Counted from the stretch's first letter, positions 50,691 through 61,182 are shown. The stretch: 64,000 bases of DNA from Harmothoe impar (GCA_947462335.1 OX381718.1:42160281-42224280), one strand, 5' to 3'. Program-made: numbers and translations. The notes: a model not told the origin generated them from the sequence alone.

Positions 50691-53600
50691 CAGGGGTTGT
50701 TATCGATGACAAGATAACAACCCCACCTGTGATTGTCAAAGGTACTGTTAGGGGAGAATCAAAAGATTCCACTTCATGGGAACCGCTGGGGTTAGCCGCA
50801 CCTGAGTCTGATCCGCCAGGTGGAGATGGGCCCCAGGGAACGGACGAGAATGGTGTTGAAGATTTAGCTCATCTGGACACCGTCCGCAGAATTGAGTTGG
50901 CGGAAGAAGTAGAAAGGTTTTGTGCTTCGCGACTCAAACCCGATGATCCTATAGTTAAGTTTCTCAACTCGAGGGGATATGACTTGGGCGGTGAAGCTGG
51001 AATCCAGAGATTTGCCTTGCAACCTTCCCCTTTACAAGGGAAGAGATGGTACTTGCCTGTGCAGATTCAGGGCTGCTTGGGGGAATTTCTGATTGATACT
51101 GGAGCTAGTCACTCCATGATGGGTCACCATTTCTTCAAGAAGCTCGCAGGTCTGTCGACTAACCCTGTGGGGTCTGGGTCGGTCAGAAGTGCTGATGGGT
51201 CTCATATGCGGACACATGGCAGACAGGTGATACCCTTTTGGGTGAATCAACATTCATTTGTTGTTTCAACAACTGTAGCTGAATTGACGGATGAGGGAAT
51301 CTTGGGAGTAGATTTTTGTTCTCTGTATGGGGCGGTATTGGATAGTGTGACAGGGGAACTCACTCTTCGATACCCACAAGAGATGAAAGTCCAGTGTGTA
51401 CTCCGCCGGATTTCAGGCGTCTCGTCTGTCTCTCAGACAGTGCGAATTCCTCCCCGCCATGTGTGCAATGTAGTTGTATACTGCCGGGAAATGGAATTTG
51501 ACCGCATGGGGGTGGTGGAACCGAATCAGCAGCATTTGAGTAAGCTGGGATTGGTTTCCACCAGTGCCTTAGTGCAAAGTTCAAGACGAACAGTAGTACC
51601 AGTCAGTAATATGACTTTTCAGGATGTGTACCTGGAGAAGGGGACGACCTTTGGGGACGTAACATATGCTGACGTGGTAGGAAGAGCTGACTCACCGGAA
51701 GTGGAGTTAGCAGTAAAGAGGGCAGTGGAAATAGGAGCTTTGGATCCATCCGCTATGCCAGTGGTATTGCAGGACACTGGAGAGCAGGATAGGAAGGAAG
51801 GATATGGTTTGCCACTGCATCTTTTACCATTAGTGACAGATAGCCACTTGGAGACGGAGGAGGACAAACGGAGTCTAGCTCAGCTATTATGCGAGAATGC
51901 AGACTTGTTCTCCGCTCCAGGGGAGCAATTGGGTAGAACTGACCGAGTAACTCATCGGATAGACACCGGTTCTAGCCCACCATTGCGCTTGCCATACCGG
52001 CGCCTCCCGTTGTCTAAGAAACAGGCATTGGAGGATGAGGTGGACAAGATGTTAGGGGAAGGGATAATAAGGCCCTCAGATAGTCCATGGGCTAGTCCGG
52101 TGGTAATGGTTACCAAAAAGGATGGCACCTGTCGGTTCTGTATAGATTACAGGAGACTGAATGGGATTACGAGGAAGAATGCCTACCCCTTGCCACGCAT
52201 TGACGAAAGTCTGGATTCCTTGGGAGGCAATCACTGGTTTAGTACCTTAGATCTCCAGTCAGGATACTGGCAGATTGGGATGCACCCAGAGGATAAGGAA
52301 AAGACAGCATTCACAACCCACAGGGGTTTGTTTGAGTTCAATGTAATGCCATTTGGCTTATGCAATGCTCCGGCTACTTTCGAGAATATGATGGAGACAA
52401 TGCTAAGGGGATTGTTGTGGAAAAACTGTCTAGTTTATCTAGACGACATCATAGTTTTCGGGAAAACTCGGGAGGAGTGTCTATCAAATCTGAACAAGGT
52501 GATGGATCGATTGAGATCCTACAACCTTAGACTGAAAGCTAAGAAATGCAAGTTCTTCAGGCAATCAGTGGAATATCTGGGCCGAATAGTCAGTGGCACA
52601 GGTATTTCGGCGGATCCAGGGAAATTAGAAGCTGTAGCTAATTGGGCAACGCCAAAAGACCAGAAAGAAGTGAGGTCATTTTTGGGTTTCTGCTCGTACT
52701 ACCGCGATTTCATTCCCGGATTTGCTGAGGTGTCAGCTCCATTACAGGCGCTGGTAGTAGGAAAAAGGAAGGGAATGTTGAAGCTACCTCCGTTTATTTG
52801 GACGGAATTAGCTGGACAGGCTTTTCAGAAGCTGAAGGAGTTATTTACGGTAACTCCTGTGCTGAGCTATCCTACTGAGGGTGATCAGTTCATCCTGGAC
52901 ACCGACGCTAGCAACGATAGCATAGGCGCTGTCTTATCCCAAGTGCAGGAAGGTAGAGAAGTGCCCTTGGCATTTGCTAGCAACAGCTTGAGTAAAACTC
53001 AACGCAATTATTGCACCACCAAGAGAGAGTTGTTGGCCATAGTAGTTTACACAAAGAAATTCCGCCATTATTTGTATGGTGGGAATTTTATTCTACGAAC
53101 AGACCATTCATCCTTGAGATGGCTCCTTAATTTCAAGGAAGCAGATGGGATGATGGGTAGATGGATCTCCGCGTTGTCTGAACTAGGGATAGAGAATACC
53201 CAGATTCAGCATCGGAGCGGAGTGAAGCACGTAAATGCGGATTGTTTGTCTAGGAGACCAATCCGAAGATGTGCAAGAATGGACTGTGAAGACTGTGGCA
53301 TACATAACGCGTTGGTGGCTCCAATAATGAATTTTGATCCGGCCTGGGAAGAGAACTTGGTGTTTTGGTCGGCGGAGTCCATACTTGAAGCTCAGCAGGA
53401 TGACGATGGTATCAATATGATACGGAATCTGATCCTGGAGAGAGCTGCTCGTCCCGTCAGACCTGCTCTGTCATTGGAATGTGTGGAAGTAAGGAACTTA
53501 GTGGGCCAATGGTCGCAGCTGGTAGTGCGAGACGGCCTATTGTGTAGATGGAAAACTCTTGAAGGCAAAGCCAGGAGGAGGCTACAGATAGTCTTGCCAG

Positions 53601-54919
53601 CTTCTCTGAGATGGGAAGTATTCGAGTTTTTCCATGGTCATCAGACTTCCGCTCATTTTGGCAGGAAACGGACTTTGGACAAACTCGCGAGGAGATATTA
53701 CTGGCCGGGGATGTCTAAGGACGTAATACGTTGGTTGAGTGAATGCCCAACGTGTTGCCTGGTGAAGCCGGGCCCTGGGAAAGGTAAAACATCTCTCAGA
53801 CAGGAACTGTTCGGAGTCAGATTTGCGAGGATAGCCATTGACATAATCACTGGCTTCCAGACAACTCCAAACTCCAACGTGTGCATGATGGTGGTACAAG
53901 ACTACTATTCAAAGTACGTGAAAGTGATTCCAATGAAGGATCACACGGCATTAACTTGCGCACAAGCTTTGGTTGAGGAGTGGGTACTAACATTTGGCGC
54001 ACCTCTCATGTTACATTCAGACCAGGGTAGGGAGTTTGAATCGCGTCTCTTTCAGGGGATGCTGGAAGAATTAGCCATAGTTAAGACACGCACTAATCCG
54101 TACCGACCGCAGTCGGATGGGATGGTTGAGAGATTCAACCGCACGTTGATTCAGGGGCTGACCACGCTGGTTAATTCTAATCAGGATGACTGGGATACGT
54201 TTTCCCAGTATGTGGCTCATGCATACAACGGTACGGTGCATGCTTCAACTGGCTGCACTCCTAACAGCCTGGTATTTGGATCTGAGATCATAATGCCTGC
54301 AGATTTGGTCTTTGGCAGTGTACTGCGGAGAAAGGATGTCCCATGCCGAGTGGCATTTGCGGAATCCCTGCGCAGAGAATTGCGGGAAGGCTATGCATTG
54401 GTGAGAGGCCATTTGAAGAAAGCGGCCATCCATCAGAAAGTAGGGTATGATACAGGCTTGAGAGAGAGGAAGTATGTAGTTGGACAAAAGGTGGTGAGAT
54501 TGAAACCACCTGTACATGGAAAAATCTCGAAGGGTTGGGATGGGCCATTTGAAGTGACAAAAGTAATATCGGATGTTACTGTGTTATTGAAAAATGTGAA
54601 AGGCAAGATAGTTGCAGGCCATGTAGATCGCCTGAAGCCTTGGCTAGGTCGCCGGCCCGGCGATGAGAATGAGCCTTTGGTAGAAGTGCCAATGCCCCAA
54701 CCCAGGTGGGTGCGTAAAACACAGGTTACAGCACCCCCGCCTACAAAGAAGACTAGAAAAGCAACGCCAGCTAGGACAGTCGATGGTAGGAAGAAGAAGA
54801 AGAAGAAGGTAGTTACTGAAAAGGAAACTAGAGAGGTTCCTACAGTAATTGAGAAGAAGAAACCCCAAGGACCCATACGTAGAAGTGCTCGTATAGCGGG
54901 TCGAGGTGCTGTTACGTAA
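50642..54919 (+). CDS. Pol polyprotein (protease, RT, RNase H, integrase)
   Basis: The frame is open from 50642 and overlaps the gag end by 49 bases, in the -1 frame. There is no ATG before the protease active site, so it must be reached by frameshifting. Counting from the GTG at 50729: protease LIDTGAS with D123; RT from about 420 with YLDD at 570-573; RNase H with ILDTDAS (D724, D726); integrase with an HHCC zinc domain (HGHQTSAHF ... CPTC), catalytic D1038, D1098 and E1134 (exact D-x35-E), then a GPF-type module (WDGPFEV) and a Lys-rich tail. No chromodomain is visible. Every catalytic motif is intact. The protein processes Gag, copies the RNA and integrates the DNA. Confidence 0.95.
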   Translation, partial: ECIIGREPKPTTDGKLTGVVIDDKITTPPVIVKGTVRGESKDSTSWEPLGLAAPESDPPGGDGPQGTDENGVEDLAHLDTVRRIELAEEVERFCASRLKPDDPIVKFLNSRGYDLGGEAGIQRFALQPSPLQGKRWYLPVQIQGCLGEFLIDTGASHSMMGHHFFKKLAGLSTNPVGSGSVRSADGSHMRTHGRQVIPFWVNQHSFVVSTTVAELTDEGILGVDFCSLYGAVLDSVTGELTLRYPQEMKVQCVLRRISGVSSVSQTVRIPPRHVCNVVVYCREMEFDRMGVVEPNQQHLSKLGLVSTSALVQSSRRTVVPVSNMTFQDVYLEKGTTFGDVTYADVVGRADSPEVELAVKRAVEIGALDPSAMPVVLQDTGEQDRKEGYGLPLHLLPLVTDSHLETEEDKRSLAQLLCENADLFSAPGEQLGRTDRVTHRIDTGSSPPLRLPYRRLPLSKKQALEDEVDKMLGEGIIRPSDSPWASPVVMVTKKDGTCRFCIDYRRLNGITRKNAYPLPRIDESLDSLGGNHWFSTLDLQSGYWQIGMHPEDKEKTAFTTHRGLFEFNVMPFGLCNAPATFENMMETMLRGLLWKNCLVYLDDIIVFGKTREECLSNLNKVMDRLRSYNLRLKAKKCKFFRQSVEYLGRIVSGTGISADPGKLEAVANWATPKDQKEVRSFLGFCSYYRDFIPGFAEVSAPLQALVVGKRKGMLKLPPFIWTELAGQAFQKLKELFTVTPVLSYPTEGDQFILDTDASNDSIGAVLSQVQEGREVPLAFASNSLSKTQRNYCTTKRELLAIVVYTKKFRHYLYGGNFILRTDHSSLRWLLNFKEADGMMGRWISALSELGIENTQIQHRSGVKHVNADCLSRRPIRRCARMDCEDCGIHNALVAPIMNFDPAWEENLVFWSAESILEAQQDDDGINMIRNLILERAARPVRPALSLECVEVRNLVGQWSQLVVRDGLLCRWKTLEGKARRRLQIVLPASLRWEVFEFFHGHQTSAHFGRKRTLDKLARRYYWPGMSKDVIRWLSECPTCCLVKPGPGKGKTSLRQELFGVRFARIAIDIITGFQTTPNSNVCMMVVQDYYSKYVKVIPMKDHTALTCAQALVEEWVLTFGAPLMLHSDQGREFESRLFQGMLEELAIVKTRTNPYRPQSDGMVERFNRTLIQGLTTLVNSNQDDWDTFSQYVAHAYNGTVHASTGCTPNSLVFGSEIIMPADLVFGSVLRRKDVPCRVAFAESLRRELREGYALVRGHLKKAAIHQKVGYDTGLRERKYVVGQKVVRLKPPVHGKISKGWDGPFEVTKVISDVTVLLKNVKGKIVAGHVDRLKPWLGRRPGDENEPLVEVPMPQPRWVRKTQVTAPPPTKKTRKATPARTVDGRKKKKKKVVTEKETREVPTVIEKKKPQGPIRRSARIAGRGAVT
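50681..50738 (+). promoter_or_regulatory. Candidate -1 frameshift signal with H-type pseudoknot
   Basis: The heptamer GGAAAAC ends right before the gag TAA. After a 5-nt spacer, stem 1 is GGGGTTGTTATC (50693-50704) with GATAACAACCCC (50713-50724), 12 perfect pairs. Loop 1 is GA. Stem 2 pairs TGACAA (50707-50712) with TTGTCA (50733-50738), 6 pairs. Loop 2 is 8 nt. In the gag frame the heptamer reads G GAA AAC. The A-site slip (AAC to AAA) is good; the P-site slip (GAA to GGA) is imperfect. Confidence 0.8.
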
Positions 54920-55866
54920 GAGCGGCGGGGCTGGGTTTGTTTGTTGTGGTTACCCGAAATAGTTCGGGTCTCCAAGGACTTACCCGGTAAACCCCGGAAA
55001 GTTGCGTAACTGGTGCTGATTGTCAAAAACACAACGAGAAATACCGGATTTTATTCTTTAGTCTTTGTGACGGGAATAATGGTGAAATTGACCAGTAGAT
55101 GGCATTGGGGTACCCAACGTTCTGCTTTACTAAAGTTAGTTTTGAATGTTTACATGCTATGGTCTGTGAGTTAGTTTCCCATTTAGTACTTGTCGTGATG
55201 GTTTCGGATTAGAATCCAATCAAACCTAGTCAGTAATTTTTCTAAGGATAATATGAGGATCCTGATACGAAATATTATGTGGAAAGTACGGGTGGAAAAC
55301 TCGTTACAACAATATGAGAAAAGGTACTCATACGTATTCCGAATTTGTTCGGACAACCAAAGAAATTTACTTTGACACGTATTTTTTTATAATGTTTGTT
55401 TAAAACAGCGTTCTGAAAGTTCATAAGCTATAAATGAGACAGCGGTGACGAACTGAAGAATTGCTATTACTTGAAATGATGTGCAAAAAATACAATCCGA
55501 GAAAACCCGGCGAAGATTGCAACTACTACGCAGTTAACTCCGCCACCCGGTTTTCTTCGGATAATACCGGATAACTTCTTCGGGAAGGGCTATCCGGTAC
55601 CCGTGATCCTTTGCGCTTGGGTGCGCACGCATGCTGGTTTGGCGCGGAAAGCGTCAGTCCTGCACATACCGTTGGAGAGGGTGGATGCGAAGGCACCTCT
55701 CTCCGCGTATGTAACACCGGTTAGAACATCTACATGTGAGGGAGAGAGGAGACACTAAAGTGAGGTAGTACAGGAGGACACATTTGTAACAATTTTCCTG
55801 ATTTTACTACTCATTTAAGCTCATTTTTAGAGTGGGCTCCTCTGGGCCGCCCTCTGTGTAGTTATC
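54920..55866 (+). other. Structured spacer between pol and ORF3
   Basis: No open frame. It is rich in small hairpins: ACCCGAA/TTCGGGT (54952-54969), TCCGAA/TTCGGA (55338-55353) and TACCGGATA/TATCCGGTA (55565-55599), the last with a further CTTC/GAAG fold in its loop. It ends in a candidate splice acceptor. Confidence 0.7.
55829..55830 (+). promoter_or_regulatory. Candidate splice acceptor before ORF3
   Basis: CTCATTTAAGCTCATTTTTAG|AG is a T-rich acceptor 36 bases before the ORF3 ATG. No ATG intervenes. Confidence 0.45.
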
Positions 55867-58800
55867 ATGGCGGATAACTATCCGTCGGGAGACTCCCATA
55901 GAAGGAGTCACTCGACGGAAGTTTCCCCTCTGTCGCAGGAACAGAGAGAGTTATTAGCTTTGGGGGACCTGGAGTCAACAGCTCCGGTCGAGTATGATCT
56001 TCCAAAACCATTTCGGGAGGCAGATTTACCTAAATTTGTGTATCATCCACCAGCTAAGATGAAGAATAGGGGTGTGAAACGCCGAAATCACAGTAATATC
56101 TCGGAGATAAGGAGAGCTGAAAAGGTTAAAACCACACAGTATCTCCTAGCTCGGGGAGAACATGTTAAGAAACTGGTAGATATGGGTTTATCAGTGGCGC
56201 AAGCTAGGGGGTTCGTGTCAGGGCCGGGGTTAAAAGGACTCGAGGCCGGGGGATTTCCCTTGTTCCAGGTTGGGAATATTGCGTCACCACCTACCTCGGG
56301 AGTGACCCGGACTGACCCGAATATGCCCGGGATACCGGTGTACCCGGTCAGTGACATGCCAGTGGGTGCTCCGTGGGGTGCTATGTCGTATGACCGTGCG
56401 GATGGTTTACATCCGGTGCATGGTAACTTTGTACCCGATTGGGATGCCCCTGCACAGTCAACTCCGGAACGTATTCCAATTATGGCAGTAATGCAGCTAG
56501 CAGCAAAATTTGAGAAATTTAAGCCAGATGCAGTGATTCCCGGGAGTAAGATATGCAGGGGGGCATATATCCAACAGTTGGACAAATTCAACGAGAGGAA
56601 ATGTACTAAACTATTCAGACCTCCTTCCGATAATTCCAAGTCCAGACCCTATACAGGGGAGGTTACTGGGGAGATAGGGAGCCGAGCTAGGCTACCATCC
56701 TACGAAGATACAGAAAGGGATTTGGAGTGGTGGTTAGAATATAGTAGTTCAGCAGCACATCAAGCTTACAAGTTCTGGGATGAGGTTATAAAGCAAAGTA
56801 TGGGGACATACAGGGCTGCCGACCTCTCCAACGAAGATAGAGACCGGTTGAAATGGGCGTGGATGACATTTGTCCCGCCAGGTATGCCTACTTATAAACC
56901 TGGTAGAGGTTGGAGAATAGGTTCGGGGCAATGCCCATTCAATGAGTGTATGGATAGAAATCCAATAGCTGAGTATCTGGACCTGTACCAGTTCGCACGA
57001 CATCTAGTGGAGTTCCACGCGCACTCCAAAATGATGTGGCAGTGCCGGGCCAGGCCTAATCGCTCAGTTAAATGTATGAAAGATGGTGAACCTTTCAGCA
57101 CATCTAGAAAGGGTTGTATGGTAAGGCATTTAGTGGATGTACACCATATGAAGGCTGAAACTGCCATGTCCAATCTAGACATTCTCGAGAATAGTCCGGA
57201 GGCCTTAGGACTCACGGACAGAGAAAAGTGTGTGAGGGTACCACAGGGGTTGGCATACACCTTAGTGTTTAACCATAACCCGAGAAGGTTGTGGTTGAAT
57301 CGAAAGGCGTGGCCATACTACCTTCAGGACTTTCCAGAGAAAGCCTCTGATTATCGTAGTAAAATGGAATTGGCCACTCCGCCTAAAGGTAAAATGCTGT
57401 CTGAAGGTAAAACTGTGGACCATGGAGTGTACACTCCTGTCTCGGTTACCTTAGGAGAGATGCGGACCACAGGTTCAGAGGAGTCCTCAGCTTCTGCTGA
57501 GTTGGACTCATCACCTGACGGCCGATCTACCCCAACCAAAAGACGTGCTCCGGGGTCTTCCTGTGGGTTTAGTAGGAACACTACTGGATCCAATAAGGAG
57601 GGCTCTGGCGGAACATTACCGAGGGTTGCTGTTAGCCCAAGGCTAGCCTTAGAGGAGAAAATGGTAAATGACCTGTTGGCTTCTCCTGTAGAGGAGGAGG
57701 ATGACTGTGTATTTGTGGGAGAGGAGGTAATACCTCCTACCACAATCTCTGAAGCTAGAGGGAACCCGGGAGTGTCAAGGAAGATATTAAAAACAGAAAA
57801 TACTTCTACTGATAGTCAAGGGTATGTAACAGGGAAGATAGAGTCAGTAAGTGGGAAAGAGGATTCCAAATCTAAAATGATCTACAGAACGATTGATTTT
57901 CAGTCTGAGGGAGATGATTGGGTGGACCAGAAATTCACCCCACCCACAGGCAGGGTTCAATCAAGTAAAACAGAGATGAGGAAGGAACAGGAGATTGGTC
58001 GCAGACTATCCTCCGTTCCATCACCATCTACCTGTATGGGGGGTCTTTCACTAAACTCTCCATCACCTGGAGTGGGTGAGGAAGATATCTCTTTGGAGTC
58101 GGTCCCCCTGCCTAAGCTGACTGGTGATATTGATCACCCTGAGAATGTAAGTATCAGGAATCTTCTGAAAGAACAGTATGTCACTGGACTGAAAAGTTCA
58201 TTTGACACACTGGATCTCGCTTGTCAACTAGCTCTGCAAGGAGCTAGGGCTCAAGCTGAGCAATTGGTAAAAGAAAGTCGTTTGGCCGAATTAGAGAAAG
58301 TGGAGACTGCTAAAGCAGAACTCCTATCTAAAATGTCCAAAATGACTGAGGAGAATGAAGCCCTCAAAAGACAGTTGGGACAACGAAATGACATGGTAGC
58401 AACCTCTAGCAGAATAGTAGATGATTTGAGATTGAACATTGAAAAATCTCGTATGGAAAGTCAATTTTTAATTGATGATCTCAAAGTCAAGTTGGATCGC
58501 AGTAAGGATATGGTCAGTTCTGCTGAACATAAGCTAACTGCTGCCAGGACTGAAATAAGTCTAAAAACCAAAATTATTCGGAAGTTGGAACACGAAATTG
58601 GTGGTCTAACAGAAGAATTTTCTAGCTATAAAAAGGAAGCTCAACAGAACGATGACTTCTATGAAGAGTTGGCTGAGTTCTTTGAGGATTGCTATGAGAT
58701 ACCATTGTCGAGTTGGTACGACGAGAGTGTGTACAGGGTTGAACGGGGTTCCGCCCCTCTTCCCTTAGGGTTTGACGGTGATGCATACGCACAAAGGTTG

Positions 58801-59703
58801 AGAGCTGACTCCAGGGCTAGTAATACCCCTAGGAGTCCTTCACCTCCATCTACAGAAGATGAGACGCACCTGGCCGACTGCAGTTACGTGGCTGCCACCT
58901 CCATGGCCTGTGGGTCATCGGAGTTGGTTCCTGTGACGTCTGTTCCTAAGACGTCCGTGGCTGTGACGTCTGTTCCGGTGTCACCTGTTCCTGTGACGTC
59001 CGTTGCTGTGGCGTCTATTCCGGTGTCACCCGTTCCTGTGACGTCTGGGGCTGTGACGTCTGTCCCTGTGTCACCAGTCTCGGTGACACCTGTTGCTGTG
59101 ACGTCTACCTCTGTGTCGTCTGATGCTAAGACGATGCAGTATACTACCATGGGGGTGGACACAACCGTGTCTTCCTTTGAAACTATGGATACTCCAGCCG
59201 GGGTGTCCGCTCTAGCGAGGATGGTGGTGAATGAACTGCAGACAGAGTCACATAACTCGACTCCTGTCTCAACACCAATACTCGACACCACCTCTTGTCA
59301 GTCACCGTACCAGATAACGGAAAGTGAGACTAGAGAGGCGGTTCAGATACTGATGGAGCTGAACGATGCAATTGCTGAGGCTGACTTACGTCTGTCTATC
59401 CGTGATGCTGAGGCGCTTATGGCTCCTGAAAACGAACTCGAACAATCCATGATGGTGGATCCTCCAATGGACCTACCTGTGACGACTGGTTCTATGTCTG
59501 GGAACCATCGTCCATCTACCCTGGACATTCCTGTATCCATGGCGAGTATAGCTATGGGTGCTCAAATGCATGGTCCTGACCCTGACGCTTCGCAGCTACG
59601 GTTTGGGATGGACATATCCATTGAGATGAGTGACAATCGACCTAGTGAATGTATGTCTCCAGTGTCCAGAAACGAAGAACTTTTGCTGAGTGGCGAGTCA
59701 TAA
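55867..59703 (+). CDS. ORF3, zinc-finger and coiled-coil protein of unknown function
   Basis: 1278 residues, starting at an ATG in strong context (ATCATGG). It takes the place of an envelope gene, but I see no signal peptide and no membrane segment, so it is not Env-like. Visible parts: a charged N-terminus; two zinc-finger-like modules, C356-x4-C361-x17-H379-x4-H384 and C393-x8-C402-x17-H420-x4-H425; a Ser/Pro-rich middle; a long coiled coil (about 765-940); a Val/Thr/Ser/Pro repeat near 1021-1082 with units like VPVSPVPVTS; and an acidic C-terminal part. The frame is intact over 3.8 kb, so it has been kept by selection. A nucleic-acid-binding or assembly role is inference. I do not recognise a relative. 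It is probably made from a spliced mRNA. Confidence 0.88.
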   Translation: MADNYPSGDSHRRSHSTEVSPLSQEQRELLALGDLESTAPVEYDLPKPFREADLPKFVYHPPAKMKNRGVKRRNHSNISEIRRAEKVKTTQYLLARGEHVKKLVDMGLSVAQARGFVSGPGLKGLEAGGFPLFQVGNIASPPTSGVTRTDPNMPGIPVYPVSDMPVGAPWGAMSYDRADGLHPVHGNFVPDWDAPAQSTPERIPIMAVMQLAAKFEKFKPDAVIPGSKICRGAYIQQLDKFNERKCTKLFRPPSDNSKSRPYTGEVTGEIGSRARLPSYEDTERDLEWWLEYSSSAAHQAYKFWDEVIKQSMGTYRAADLSNEDRDRLKWAWMTFVPPGMPTYKPGRGWRIGSGQCPFNECMDRNPIAEYLDLYQFARHLVEFHAHSKMMWQCRARPNRSVKCMKDGEPFSTSRKGCMVRHLVDVHHMKAETAMSNLDILENSPEALGLTDREKCVRVPQGLAYTLVFNHNPRRLWLNRKAWPYYLQDFPEKASDYRSKMELATPPKGKMLSEGKTVDHGVYTPVSVTLGEMRTTGSEESSASAELDSSPDGRSTPTKRRAPGSSCGFSRNTTGSNKEGSGGTLPRVAVSPRLALEEKMVNDLLASPVEEEDDCVFVGEEVIPPTTISEARGNPGVSRKILKTENTSTDSQGYVTGKIESVSGKEDSKSKMIYRTIDFQSEGDDWVDQKFTPPTGRVQSSKTEMRKEQEIGRRLSSVPSPSTCMGGLSLNSPSPGVGEEDISLESVPLPKLTGDIDHPENVSIRNLLKEQYVTGLKSSFDTLDLACQLALQGARAQAEQLVKESRLAELEKVETAKAELLSKMSKMTEENEALKRQLGQRNDMVATSSRIVDDLRLNIEKSRMESQFLIDDLKVKLDRSKDMVSSAEHKLTAARTEISLKTKIIRKLEHEIGGLTEEFSSYKKEAQQNDDFYEELAEFFEDCYEIPLSSWYDESVYRVERGSAPLPLGFDGDAYAQRLRADSRASNTPRSPSPPSTEDETHLADCSYVAATSMACGSSELVPVTSVPKTSVAVTSVPVSPVPVTSVAVASIPVSPVPVTSGAVTSVPVSPVSVTPVAVTSTSVSSDAKTMQYTTMGVDTTVSSFETMDTPAGVSALARMVVNELQTESHNSTPVSTPILDTTSCQSPYQITESETREAVQILMELNDAIAEADLRLSIRDAEALMAPENELEQSMMVDPPMDLPVTTGSMSGNHRPSTLDIPVSMASIAMGAQMHGPDPDASQLRFGMDISIEMSDNRPSECMSPVSRNEELLLSGES

Positions 59704-61170
59704 AAACATTCCCAGTTGCAGCATATATGGAACCTCTACCATGTGTCGTCATCAAGGTTGAACTTTTGCAGTAGTGGGGTTGTTAGTACACCACGGATCA
59801 TATGATGCTTTATACTATAGACTATAAGTCACAGGATGACGAGATATATATATATTTATAAAAGACTGAGATGACACCTATTTATGAAAAGACTTTGATA
59901 TGATCTAGGTTTGCAGTTAACGCTATATATATGAAACTGTTAAAACCATCACCAAAGAGTGTTCTATATTTTTTTGCCATAAGACAGTATTTGTGAAACG
60001 GGTTCTGTTTGAGTTGATGACATATGCTATAGGTATGATTATTGTATGCCGATTGTGATACTCAGATTTAACCGTCCAATGAGTAAAGATATGAGGGACT
60101 GGATCCTGATGATATCTACTGAGATGAAAGGTTGCTTGACTACATTCGTACTATGTGTAGATCTGTGGTAATAACATATCAATGAACCTGAAAAACGCAA
60201 AATTTATTCAGGTACTGAGAGTGGAAATTGCGTAAGTTGTTATGGAGATCTGTAGGCTCCCGTTGATTACTTTCAGAAGGAAGGTATCGAGTGAGGAGCC
60301 GGGTCATTCTATTTTTCAGCTTGCTGCGTTTTTTGATCTTTGAACTAAGTGTGGAGACTAATTCTCCCTGAATCGTTGAAATATGTTACGCCAACACTAG
60401 ATCTGATTGCTTACGGTATTCCTATATGGAGAATGTCACTTGTATTATTGTGTGAAGACACCCATGTGACCATGGTGCATAAGGTTTTGGAGACCTTGAT
60501 TGGATTGAAAACTGCATTTACCGGATCTACGCTATATGTTCATTTATTCCAAAAATATTGATCTTTCAAACCTTACTCTGGCACGTAAAGCGAGTGAGTC
60601 TATTCAAATAGACGGGTTGGGTCAAGGTTTACTATAAAGTCGACACTTGCCACCTTTTTTTGTTTCCAATATGTCTTGTACTAAAACTTGGTAACTTTTA
60701 AGGAGAAGTGCTCATATTTGATCTGTATGTATACGATACCTGTTGTAACAAATCGTTTTCGATGAGACATGGTTAGTATGCGATAAATGTGTCTTGAAGG
60801 TTTTATATATTTTTTTATGATATATAGTCAAGTTTGTTTTATAGGGCTTGACTGGCTGTGTGGAGTTTATCCTCTTAGTCCCATAAATCATGACTGTTAT
60901 TGAAGGATTATACTCGATTATTGTGTAACTGGATCCTGATGGTTGATATGATTGACGTTAATATCAAAAAGGATGAATACATATCTATGATACCCAAGAA
61001 ATATATTAGTGGTTCTAATAGAAAGAGTTACGCTTGCCTCCACTATGTATATGTTTGGAGACAATATATTTGTTTTTTTGGGTTGTTTGGAGATAAAATT
61101 TGTCATTTGTATTAAGGTAGTATAATAATACTGCACTTAGTGCTGCTATTTAGACGCTGTGATATTGTCT
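59704..61170 (+). other. Non-coding region before the 3' LTR
   Basis: AT-rich, no open frame above about 70 residues, no recognised motif. Its length, 1.47 kb, is large for this position in a gypsy element. Confidence 0.6.
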
Positions 61171-61171
61171 G

Positions 61172-61182
61172 AAGGGGGGTAG
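61172..61182 (+). promoter_or_regulatory. Polypurine tract
   Basis: AAGGGGGGTAG abuts the 3' LTR, where the plus-strand DNA primer of LTR elements is cut by RNase H. Confidence 0.8.

Noticed and set aside
50729..50731. GTG as the start of pol
   Set aside because: Animal ribosomes rarely start at GTG. The frame is open further upstream to 50642 and overlaps gag, which fits frameshifting.
55867..59703. ORF3 as a retroviral envelope
   Set aside because: No signal peptide, membrane anchor or furin-like site is visible; it has finger-like modules and a coiled coil instead.
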